Position numbers and translations under genes: made by a program. DNA of 64,000 nucleotides from Acanthosoma haemorrhoidale (lineage: Eukaryota; Arthropoda; Insecta; Hemiptera; Acanthosomatidae). Position 1 is the first letter of the stretch; each line of letters starts with the position of its first letter. Of the stretch, positions 11,801 through 20,512 are shown in pieces. The DNA lies in assembly GCA_930367205.1 (NCBI GenBank), contig OV884009.1:116449454-116513453 (forward strand), read 5' to 3'. The notes beneath the pieces are model-generated. The model saw nothing but the letters and a program-made list of their open reading frames with translations, ran no database searches and was not told the DNA's origin.

Positions 11801-11989
11801 ATTGTTAATAAAGGAAAACAATAATACCAACATTATTGTAGACGCATCTACTATTTCCTTAAAATATAAGGGTCCGAGGACACAGATGTTTAAGGTTACA
11901 AGGAGCATTGTAAGCATGAGTTCTGCTGTATAAGAACTTGACAACAGCTTTTGTGTGAGCGGATAGGCTTTTGTGGAATTGGGAAAGTC
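8891..11989. other. AT-rich DNA, unassigned
   Basis: No gene recognised. The frame 10415-10636 (73 codons) lies in a locally GC-richer block (10410-10790) and continues with stops in the same region. It may be a decayed element, but no family motif is visible. An 8-to-10-base G run is at about 11183. Confidence 0.5.
9703..9723. repeat. Perfect short hairpin
   Basis: AGTAACCCT and AGGGTTACT are 9-bp arms around a 3-nt loop. It has no flanking T-run or tail that would suggest a function. Confidence 0.6.
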
Positions 11990-12670
11990 TAAAGGGTTAC
12001 AGGTTAAAGGGATGTGTTTGTTAAGTTAAAGGGTGCGTTGACTACTGTTTGTTGGACTACTGATTGGAATGTTTGAATTCATTTGATGTTGGAATAGATC
12101 TGTTCCGTTTTGGTTTTGGTCCGAATTGGTTTGAAACAACTGTTCCTGTATATGAAGTTTGTTTCTTGTGTGAGATAAGAGTTTGTTTCTTGTGTGAGAT
12201 AAGAGTTTGTTTCTTGTGTGAGATAAGAGTTTGTTTCTTGTGTGAGATAAGAGTTTGTTTCTTGTGTGAGATAAGAGTTTGTTTCTTGTGTGAGATAAGA
12301 GTTTGTTTCTTGTGTGAGATAGGAGTTTGTTTCTTGTGTGAGATAAGAGTTTGTTTCTTGTGTGAGATAAGAGTTTGTTTCTTGTGTGAGATAAGAGTTT
12401 GTTTCTTGTGTGAGATAGGAGTTTGTTTCTTGTGTGAGATAAGAGTTTGTTTCTTGTGTGAGATAAGAGTTTGTTTCTTGTGTGAGATAAGAGTTTGTTT
12501 CTTGTGTGAGATAGGAGTTTGTTTCTTGTGTGAGATAAGAGTTTGTTTCTTGTGTGAGATAGGAGTTTTTGTTAGGCAGTTTGTATAACTGTCTAAATCG
12601 TCTGTTCAATTTTGTTTTTAAGTTTTGTGTGAGGGTCTCCAGTCAGCCTGTATGTTGATATAAAAAAAAA
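11990..12670 (-). pseudogene. Decayed Jockey-like ORF2 tail, interrupted by a minisatellite
   Basis: Read on the minus strand from 12670 downward, short frames match the intact ORF2 at 7260-7540. RLTGDPHTKLKNK corresponds to RLTWNPHTRLKRQ, and NRRFRQLYKL to NRRFGQLYRL. After the minisatellite, FIYRNSCFKPIRT corresponds to LLIYKVILKPIWT, and SNIK.IQTFQS..QQTVVNAPF to SNIKRIQSFQS..LRTIVNAPY. Frame changes occur near 12610, and similarity fades below about 12000. It is far more diverged than the other copies, so it is either an older insertion or another Jockey subfamily. Confidence 0.75.
12157..12564. repeat. Minisatellite, 17 units of 24 bp
   Basis: The unit GTTTGTTTCTTGTGTGAGAT plus AAGA is repeated 17 times with almost no variation. 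The main variant (AGATAGGA instead of AGATAAGA) falls in units 7, 11, 15 and 17, which suggests a four-unit higher-order period. Because 24 is divisible by three, one frame stays open on each strand: VCFLCEIR repeats on plus, SYLTQETN repeats on minus. The minus frame joins on to the Jockey-like relic on both sides. I do not call a protein gene here. Confidence 0.95.
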
Positions 12671-14655
12671 ATAATTTGGGACTTTCTTGCGTTTAAATAA
12701 TTATTTATTGAATAATTTTATCAAATAATTAGATGAAAAATGATAGTATTATATAAAACATGTAATAGGAAATTATGATTTTTTAAAAAGAATTTCACAG
12801 TATTTTCCTATTTAGCTTATTATGTAAACAAACCAATCATCATTCATTGGACAGATATAACGTAATTGTTTATGTTTATATATTTCATTCTCATGTTAGA
12901 TAATGAATAGAAAATTAATCTGCAAATCTCGGTTCGCGTTTTAGTTGAAATTAATCAAGATTAAATTGAAAAAAGTTATAGGTAATTATCAAATTATTAA
13001 AATTGAATAAAACAGTTGTATATTTCTGTTTATTTCACACTGTCAATCTGCAATTACATCGTACTTGAACTTCAGAACTGAAGTCAGTCTTTTCAGGTTC
13101 AACTAGTATTACCGGTAGAGAACATCCGTTTAGTATAGGTAGAATAGTATGATTTAGAATTTTGTGGTTTCGAAGGTCGAAGTTAAAAGTTTAAACAGAA
13201 AATTGAAGAAAAAAAAGAGAACGGGTAATGTGATTCTCTCACTCTTAATAACCAGAATAAATTCTTGGATGGTATTTCCAAATTTGTAGGTACGCACTTA
13301 TTTTATGTCACCCCCTTATGTTATGCGTTGTTTATTTTTTGTTAGCCAAAGTTCTATTTATTTATTTTTGCCTTGTTGTTCATCATAGGGGGACGCAAAG
13401 ATTTCGTTTCTAAAAAGGAAAAAATTGCATAAATTCGTACACTAATCATTAAATTTAGAAGAATGTAAAATCTATAAATAAAATAAGTTGATCAGATCGG
13501 CTTCTCTTTGGGCCAGCTTAGTGTTTTTGCGAATGTTCAACCTTGTGGAGTCCCCTTTCTAGCTGTTATACACAATCCAATTATGAGGCGTGAATGGGTT
13601 TGGGTTGTCATGAGGTAAATAAAGAGTACTTATAATCGATGGTTATGGAAATTGACAGACCACGTGCTGGATCTGTTCTTTTTTTATATATCTAATATTT
13701 AAGGTGAGTCCAAATTAATCCATTTTTGAATTATTATTTTATGATTTAGAAACAGGACTTTTGTTTGCATTTGAATTATGCTTTTGGAGTCTGTTGTACT
13801 ATGTTGTTTGTTGGTTTTTCAAAGTTCTCTTATATAATATTAAATATGTACTATAGATCGCGGTGTTGATGTTTGTGAATCATATTTTTTTTTGTTTAAT
13901 TAAATTGTATATACTATGTTAAATAGATGTCAATTTGAAAGTTTTTTTAATTATGAACGTAAGGTCAAGTGGTTTTGATCAATGGTAGTGATTTGTTTTT
14001 GTTTATTTTGTATATTTCTGTAATTATCATTGAGGTATGACTGGCTTTAGAATAAAGTAAAAACATAAATGAAAAAAGTTCTGTTTGGGTTGGCTCAGTG
14101 ATTTTGTGGAGATTAGAGGCTGATATGTGTGAAGGCAGCCGGTCCCTGCGCACAAGTATCCCCCACCCCATTCACTGGCTCTTAATCTCGACTGGTGTAA
14201 AGTTGCCCTAGGCCCCAACTTGCTCCAACGTCAGCATTAATGGAGCCAAAACCGCCATCAGCGCGGGGAGATAAAGGCATCGGCCTAGGGAATCACTTCA
14301 CTTAGCACCATCTCCTTCCAGTATTTATCTAGCAAACACTCACTCCCAATTAGCAGCACACTTCCAGCCGGGACACTCGTCATCTCCAGTCCGACCTCTC
14401 CCTCTGACTAACATTTGCTCCCGATATCTCCCCAGTACCCCAGTACTAACTCCCTGCCTATGTACCCTAGTCTTAACCTGCCATGTCTCTATCAATAGTG
14501 AGACATGAGAACTCGCACTTCACACTTTCTTTCACATTTAAAACATTTGCTTTTTTCATCACGTAATGTTTCTGTCATTAGCTTTCTTAAAGTATAAAGG
14601 CGGCTTTAGAAGAAAGTAAAAAGTGATCAATCTTAAATAAATTTCTGGCACGAAT
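12671..14655. other. AT-rich DNA with one GC-rich block
   Basis: No gene recognised. The block 14090-14510 is strikingly richer in GC and has a run of short C-rich phrases, with no open frame beyond about 65 codons and no family motif. It could be a piece of an interspersed element. Confidence 0.5.
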
Positions 14656-14659
14656 AATT

Positions 14660-15140
14660 CATGCCTGAGGGGCAATAGATATAATGGATTTTATGCACAT
14701 TTTCTTCGCTTTTTTAATTATCCTTCGTGGAAAGATTGCACAGATACCTTCTCTCACATACTCACTTCTCGGAATCGGCTTATCTTCAAATCCACCTATT
14801 CTTTTGGCGCTCACTCTCAGCTCACAAGGAAGATTTGGTATCGAGGAACGTATATGACTCGCTATAAAAAGATCTAACAAAACCGTAATGTTATAAGCGT
14901 AGAAAACAAAAATAAAATTGAGGTACTTACGAAAACGTGACGTGAAACCTGCTATGAGAGAATTGCACGCGGTATGGATTTGGAAATAATTCTCTTATGG
15001 AGCGACTGAGGACGAAGACTAAGGGATTGAGGACGAATATGAGGTAAGCAACGGTCACCATACCAACCCCGCTTCCGAATTACCACTGATTTTTTTCAAA
15101 TATGAGAGAAGATCTCACGAGTTCTCCCAAGTTATGGAAA
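14660..15140 (-). repeat. Interspersed repeat family A, copy 1 (with conserved short frame)
   Basis: On the minus strand this aligns end to end by eye with 58800-59290 on the plus strand. Shared features in order are CGTGAGAT..TCTCTCA, a GGGGTTGGT block, AAGAGAAT, CTCTCATAGCA, a CACGT...GTAAGTA string that looks like a splice donor, then an AT-rich stretch ending TTTTTATAG in this copy (a possible acceptor). A conserved frame follows: SSIPNLPCELRVSAKRIGGF here, against SSIPNLPCELRMSTKRIGGL in the other copy. The frame ends at a stop near 14659. The protein is not recognised. It may be part of a transposon or a duplicated gene fragment. Confidence 0.65.
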
Positions 15141-16706
15141 GAATACTTTCCAATTTGGCATACTTTAAACAGGAATGAGAAATGGTCTTAGACATCTCTG
15201 TCCGCCTGTATGTACATGCAATGTTTAATAAGTTCTCCAAAAATTTCTAGACTACAATCAGTAAATGTAGGCTGTGATTCAATAATAACAAACAGGAACA
15301 GTAGGCCATAGTTAATTATTTTGTTTTGTAATTATCTTGTATAATTAATTACAGAGTAATTTCAAATTGTAACTATCGTAATTGAATTACATCAATTCCA
15401 GTTAAAATTCTAATTAAAATCTAAGGTTTTTACCAATGAAACAAAAAAGAAAGGTTAACCCAATGTGCTATAAATTGATTTGATGACCACCGGACTTACG
15501 ACTGACGTGTGTGAACGCTTGCAACATCATCAAATGAAACCTATAGATTTCATACCAAGAAAGCCCGTTAATGGTTTGGTATTGCACGATTGAAGGCTTG
15601 ATGACCGTGCAAGCATCGCTTTACAATAAAATTCACATTTTGGAACATAATCCAGTCTCAACACTGGGTTTTTTTTGTTTTTGTAGGTGCTTTGCTCTCT
15701 TTTTTAAGAATGCTTTTTGACTTCAGTTGTGTAATGATCTGAGCCTTTTTTTTTTTTTTTTGCCGGAATAAAGTACAGCGGTGGCTTCGGGGATAAAAAA
15801 GACATGTTGAGAAAAGCAACCTAATGAAGTGAATATACCAAATTGGCAATTTTTTCATTTTGGTTAACCTCAAAAAAATACACTGCTGAAGCTGCCAACA
15901 TTGATGCTGAGAGCTCAAACCCTTACTCTTAAGGAAGAAGAGCAGAGTTGACGATGTCTCGAAAAGTATTCTTTGATGAAAGGCATTATTTTTAATTGTT
16001 ACTTTATTGTTTTATTTCCTTACCCACCAATGGCAAACATGCCAAAAGAAATAAACTGGCGAATAGAACGTTTGAAAAACGACTGATTTTAAAATCTAAT
16101 ATTAAAATTACTGAAAAAAATCAAAAGTTAAGGCTAGACATTTTTTTTATAAAATTTAACATTTTATATTTTAGGGTGAGAATTTATTTGAATTAATAAA
16201 CTTCAAGATGTACAACATTTTGATTGTTATGTTTCATGGAAGTTGTTACAAATAAATGTGCATTTATCATGTATATTATATGTATTGATTCATGATGTTT
16301 CGATGTTTTTTTTACTACAATAAATAATACACATTGATGTTTATTTTGTTTGTTTTTTTATGACAATAAAACCGCCAAGGATACAATGGTTATAACAAAT
16401 AATTATAATTAACATAGATTACTGACAAAATTACAAACATGAATTTGAGCTCAATTTCTTTTAATGGAACCATATTAATATCACCCAATCGATGATCTTC
16501 CTGTAATCCAATCAACGTTACTCTCTACTGTTGGTTCTTCAATAGTATGGTAACCGCCAACTCGAGAGCTTGCTAGCTGCGTTCTTCTCGACGGCTTAGC
16601 GAAGACTGCTGGTTTATCTCATCCCCACTCCTAGGAGCATAAGGGAAAATGCTTACCAGATGTGAGGGTTCCTGGTCTTTATTCTCAAATATCATGAATG
16701 TTACAA
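15141..16706. other. AT-rich DNA, unassigned
   Basis: Frames at 15658-15918 (minus) and 15996-16196 (plus) are low-complexity and unrecognised. 16490-16680 is moderately GC-rich with no recognised content. Confidence 0.5.
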
Positions 16707-16728
16707 TATATATATATATATATATATA
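16707..16728. repeat. TA microsatellite, insertion target of the LTR element
   Basis: A run of alternating TA lies directly left of the left LTR. TATATATA also follows the right LTR at 20513, so the element entered a TA tract, matching the TATA-type target of errantivirus-like elements. Confidence 0.85.
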
Positions 16729-16915
16729 AGTTAACGTTCGGGAGAACTAGAACAGTAAAAAAGATCGAGAAAGAGGTAATAGAAATTAATAGGGCAAACG
16801 ATAGTATAAGACTGCTTTATTCATAGCTCTTAATCCCATACACATACACTCGGAATGTTTACATCCCGATGTTTTGGTATTTAGACTGTGCACCAACAGT
16901 GCCCAGGCCTTAACT
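16729..16915 (-). repeat. 3' LTR of the gypsy-like element
   Basis: 187 bp, AGTTAACG...CCTTAACT on the plus strand, almost identical to 20325-20512. Confidence 0.93.
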
Positions 16916-16924
16916 CCCCTCAGC
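16916..16924 (-). other. Polypurine tract
   Basis: On the minus strand CTGAGGGG abuts the 3' LTR, where plus-strand synthesis would be primed. It is short for a polypurine tract, but the position is right. Confidence 0.6.
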
Positions 16925-17229
16925 CAGTTTACGCACACTCCCTCGTAAACTCAAAGTCCGACCCGAGTGTACAATCAGGTGGCTCGGGTTCTCAAGGGCC
17001 AAGGCCAGCGCACCCAATACACAATCTATAATCCATCACAGAACTAAAGACACATTTAAACAAGACAAATAAAATATATATGTACAAAACAAAATAATAA
17101 TACCTCCTATAAAATAATAATACTATTAAAACTAAGAACAGAACTCTCTGTCTGAATGTCACATTTATGAACAATGTGACCTATAACAACACAATTACTT
17201 GCTTCGTGTTGGATCGAGGACACACCAGT
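16925..17229 (-). other. Post-integrase spacer, no env
   Basis: About 300 bp between the integrase stop and the polypurine tract, where errantivirus-like elements may carry env. The only frame (16992-17174, minus, 60 codons) is hydrophobic and AT-rich and shows no env feature. A run of ten C is at about 17240. Confidence 0.65.
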
Positions 17230-17520
17230 TCACTCACGCTCCCCCCCCCCATAGAGTGGGAGTTTAAGTTGTTCAATATGAACCGTCCGCCGTTTCCTTG
17301 GGTGGTCCACACTCTCGATAGTTACAAGATTGTGTTCTCGGATCACAACAACCTTGAAAGGGCCTTCATATCGGACCGGCTCTTTACTCCGGTTGGAACC
17401 TAATTTCCTATAAACAACGGTCCCGATCGTAATCGACCCCATTCTGTCCTGGACTTTCATATTTGCCCTCGCAACGCGTTTGGTTTTTCCCCCGATATAC
17501 GATCCCGCACTGTACGCCAC
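17230..17520 (-). pseudogene. Integrase C-terminal (GPY/F-like) domain
   Basis: The frame contains VRYEGPFKVVVIREHNLV, the GPY/F-type module that follows the DDE core in Ty3/gypsy integrases, then a basic stretch (HPRKRRTVHIEQLKL). It is in a different frame from the catalytic core and overlaps the end of that frame at 17457-17520, so a frameshift of one or two bases separates core and C-terminus. The stop at 17230 ends pol. Confidence 0.8.
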
Positions 17521-18344
17521 ATTTTTCCCAGCTGCATGTGGGTGTTCACAAGCTGTTCCGTGCTCCCTTCATCCGCCACCGTCTCTGCCCAATTTCGCGG
17601 TCTCGCGCGTAACCCAAACATAATTTCAAACGGCGCGAATCCCGTGGTGGTGTGAATCGAGTGGTTATACGCCACCACCGCCATTGGCATCACAACATTA
17701 GCTGACAACCCCTCATCGACCTGGTATACCCGCAGGTGATCGCTGAGGGTGCTGTGCAGGCGCTCAACGTTTCCTCTACTTTTGGGATGTCCCGGGGTAT
17801 TAATATGCCATACCACGCCTCTATTTTTCATCTCAGCGCGAACTTTGGCGTTGTCGAACTCTCTCCCACCATCCGACGAAATGCGCTCGGGGATGCTATA
17901 AAATTGGAACCACAAGTTGACGGCTTGCAGAATAGCGTCTGACGATTTGTCCCGCACCTCGTATGCCATAGCCACCTTACTAAATGTGTCAATTGTAGTG
18001 ACCCATTTGAATCCACGCCACGTAAACGTGTCGATTTGTAAATCGATCAGTGGCGACTCTGTTGTGGGTGTCTCCTCCTGTCGTCCCTGTGGTGGATGGC
18101 GGTCATATTTGGTTTTTAGGCAGGTTTCACAAGCCCCTATGATCTCCTGGATGGTCTGCCGCATCCTGCTCCAAAAATATCTCCGCTGTAGCGCCTGCGT
18201 TGTCTCTTGCACGCCACGGTGATTCGTCTTCCCCTGGTGGTACGCAAGTGTGACCTCCACTGTTGCTCCACGTCGCGCAACGTCTGAACCGCCGATAGGC
18301 ACCTGATAAACGTGCAGTCGATTCCTAATTGCTCGCTCTGCCAC
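17457..18344 (-). pseudogene. Integrase zinc-binding and DDE core
   Basis: Integrase joins the element cDNA to host DNA. In this frame the HHCC zinc site is H36, H42, C72 and C75. The catalytic triad is D105 (LQIDTF), D158 (SSDGGREF) and E194 (GNVERLH), giving D-x52-D-x35-E, the retroviral spacing. The core has no stop. Frameshifts isolate it from RNase H and the linker upstream (near 18240) and from its C-terminal domain downstream. The Met at 18344 is not a real start, since integrase is released from a pol polyprotein. It is the best preserved domain of this element. Confidence 0.88.
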
Positions 18345-18814
18345 AATCTTCTAATTTTCTCCCAAATCGTCGCGTTACCGACAAATAGGTGGTACGTTTT
18401 CCCCGGTTTGGAGGCATCCTTCAGTGCCTGGCAAATTTGCTCACGCCTCACTCCCGGCTCCGACCAGATCGTCGAGATTGTACTTCGACCGTATTCGTCG
18501 TACGTCACCGTCATCATGCCCGAAGTTTTTGTTTTCCAAATGATTTGGTGACGTTTGTCGTAGATAATCTCCTCAGACGTTTCCATGTCTCGTGGTCTTT
18601 CTCCAACAGACTCTTCTGATGTGGGGCTATCTCTCGCGCCACCATCTTTCCGCAGATCGGTACTTCCTGCTTCTCCTGGCGTCCACTCCGCAAGGAATTG
18701 TCGACTACCCCCTGATTTCTCGCCATCCTCAATAGCATTCGTCATAATGGCACGCGACAGCCAGTCTGCCACGACATAATCCCCATATTGTATTGCGACA
18801 GAAACTCCTTCCAC
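18240..18814 (-). pseudogene. RNase H tail and RNase H-integrase linker
   Basis: The frame starts with VADWLSRAIMTN, the end of the connection after RNase H, then about 180 residues of acidic and Arg-rich linker. Near its end the same DNA is read in the integrase frame. Such a spacer between RNase H and integrase is known in gypsy/errantivirus pol. Frame changes are seen at both ends (near 18760 and 18240). Confidence 0.7.
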
Positions 18815-19053
18815 CGTGTCACGCGTGCGGATGATTCCTTTAATTTCCCCACCGATTGCAGCGGTCTGTGATCGGTGTGGACTTTAAATTTTCTCCCAAA
18901 TACGTATGGGTGGAAGTGACCAATAGCCCAGATGATACCCAGTAGTTCCCGTTCGAGGGCACTGTACCTCACCTCCGTGTCAGTCAACCTTCTGCTCGCA
19001 TATGCTACCGGCCTCTCCCCGTCGATTCCCTCATGGGACAATACCGCTCCCAT
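18742..19053 (-). pseudogene. RNase H domain, N-terminus missing
   Basis: RNase H would degrade element RNA in the RNA-DNA hybrid. The frame begins at MGAVLSHEGIDGERPVAYAS and continues with ALERELLGIIWAI and FKVHTDHRPL, the standard Ty3/gypsy RNase H blocks. The usual opening segment with the first catalytic Asp (TDAS-type) is missing, because the sequence upstream is already gag. The frame is lost after SQYNMGIMSW by a small indel. The deletion of protease and polymerase therefore ends inside RNase H. Confidence 0.82.
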
Positions 19054-19054
19054 C

Positions 19055-19409
19055 TTCGCGATTTATTCTTCTGCTTCTCCTGTTCTCCGCTCCTGTGGCA
19101 CCCTGGCTCGTCTCCCTCAGTTTCCGATGAATCATCAGCTGACGATCCTGTGTCTCTGGGGGTTGTTCTACGCCTCTCACGAACTTCTTGGGCGTTGACC
19201 TCCATAGGTTCTGCCTTTTCGAATTCTCTTGTTCTGTATACGTACATGCACTGTCTTGCGATATGCCCTTCCTCACCGCACTCGAAACATTTCGTTCTAG
19301 GGCACTGTGCCACCAAGTGACCCGTCTTATCACATCCGTGGCACCTCCTCTCTTCTCTACGAGGCACATATCTAGGCCTTGCTCCTATGAATTTCTTTTC
19401 TCCTGTCAC
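19055..19409 (-). pseudogene. Gag C-terminal zinc knuckles
   Basis: Two perfect nucleocapsid knuckles: CHGCDKTGHLVAQC and CFECGEEGHIARQC, both C-x2-C-x4-H-x4-C. A charged tail follows and runs into the deletion joint. The frame is shifted by one relative to the main gag frame, most simply by a length change in the six-C run at 19411-19416 (G on the coding strand). Confidence 0.85.
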
Positions 19410-20212
19410 ACCCCCCTATCTCTACCCGTAAACGCTGTTTCGGGTTTCTTCCATACGGTCTTTGGGGTCCTGATTTTTTTATAAACGACCCGGCTCCAGT
19501 CACTATCGTCTTCTTGGATACGCAATTCTGCTTCCCTAGCGCTGGCGTCGATCATCGTCTGCGCGCACTCTAGGAACGACCGTTCGTGAGCGAATCCCTC
19601 TTTCCTTCCTGTTTCCTTGGCCAGCTGCACCTTCAATATTGTTGACAGGAAGCCCATCCGGCCTTCTACATCTTCAGCGCTAAACGTCTCTCTCATCTTT
19701 TCCGTAACCTGATTGTAACGGACTACCAGACCTGCGGCATACTGTTCGTTACTCTGTCTCGGAGACCTCGTTTCCCGAAACATCTGGAAAATATCTTCCT
19801 CAGGGGTCCAACGCCCCCCTCCATACGCTTTCTTCAGTCGCGCCTTTACCACTTCCCATGGGGTTTCCTCGTCAGCTTGGATCTGATTCAGAATTCTTCT
19901 TTTTAGTCGACATATCAAAGCCGCTCTCAGTGATTCCGCGTCCCTGAGGTCCAGCCAATTGCCTTCCACCTTTGTCCCGATTAACGCTGAGAGGCGGTCT
20001 CCTCCCTTTAAAAAGTGACTAAGTTCACCCAGCTCACCTATAAACTTCTCCAGATCCGAAATCGCTTTTCTTAGATCCTGGGTGTTCATAGCCTTCACCC
20101 TCATCAGGGCAAGTGCATTTGCGTGAGTCTCCGGTAGCAGGCCCACTCTCCTAGGATCCGTCCCATCAACGATATTTAAGACGGGCTGTCTTAATACGCC
20201 ACTTTCCGTCAT
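19406..20212 (-). pseudogene. Gag (capsid part) of the gypsy-like element
   Basis: An open frame of 268 codons starting at ATG 20212, 112 bp inside the 5' LTR. It is a helix-rich, charged capsid-like protein. The N-terminus holds an Ala/Leu-rich stretch, and the middle has the WEVVKARLKKAYGGGRWTPE and FQMFRETRSPRQSNEQYAAG segments typical of Ty3/gypsy gag (UBN2/retrotransposon gag type). No stop occurs before the shift into the knuckle frame. Confidence 0.83.
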
Positions 20213-20306
20213 CTCTTTTTATATGTGTATCGATCAAAATCGGGCCACAACAAAATTTCCCTGAACTGTGTTCCTTAATTCTTCACTAAGAATTAATTCT
20301 TCGCGG

Positions 20307-20325
20307 TTCCCGGGTTTTGGCACCA
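20307..20325 (-). promoter_or_regulatory. tRNA primer binding site
   Basis: On the minus strand TGGTGCCAAAACCCGGGA follows the 5' LTR, sharing its final T. It is complementary to a tRNA 3' end finishing TTTTGGCACCA. I cannot name the tRNA with confidence. Confidence 0.75.
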
Positions 20326-20512
20326 GTTAACGTTCGTGAGAACTAGAACAGTAAAAAAAGATCGAGAAAGAGGTAATAGAAATTAATAGGGCAAACGATA
20401 GTATAAGACTGCTTTATTCATAGCTCTTAATCCCATACACATACACTCGGAATGTTTACATCCCGATGTTTTGTTATTAAGACTGTGTACCAACAGTGCC
20501 CAGGCCTTAACT
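20325..20512 (-). repeat. 5' LTR of the gypsy-like element
   Basis: 188 bp with AGTTAA/TTAACT ends. It differs from the other LTR by 4 substitutions and one extra A. Confidence 0.93.

Larger units (their letters stand above)
16729..20512 (-). mobile_element. Gypsy/errantivirus-like LTR retrotransposon, internally deleted
   Basis: A 3.8-kb element read on the minus strand: 5' LTR (20512-20325), primer binding site, gag, zinc knuckles, then directly RNase H, a linker, integrase, purine tract and 3' LTR (16915-16729). Protease and the whole polymerase fingers/palm are absent between the knuckles and RNase H, and there is no env after integrase. LTRs begin AGTTAA and end TTAACT. The two LTRs differ by 4 substitutions and one 1-base indel over ~187 bp (counted by eye), so insertion is fairly recent. 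Clade evidence is the TATA target, the LTR ends, and an integrase zinc region of the TNHRGVQETTQAL type. It cannot move by itself. Confidence 0.9.

Noticed and set aside
12064..12588. Cys-rich 174-codon protein on the plus strand
   Set aside because: The Cys-rich repeats are the reverse reading of a minisatellite embedded in a minus-strand Jockey-like relic; nothing outside the array supports a gene.
16992..17174. Env remnant of the gypsy-like element
   Set aside because: Only a 60-codon hydrophobic AT-rich frame; no signal peptide, cleavage site or other env feature.
17736..18222. Plus-strand frames across the integrase
   Set aside because: Shadows of the minus-strand integrase coding sequence.
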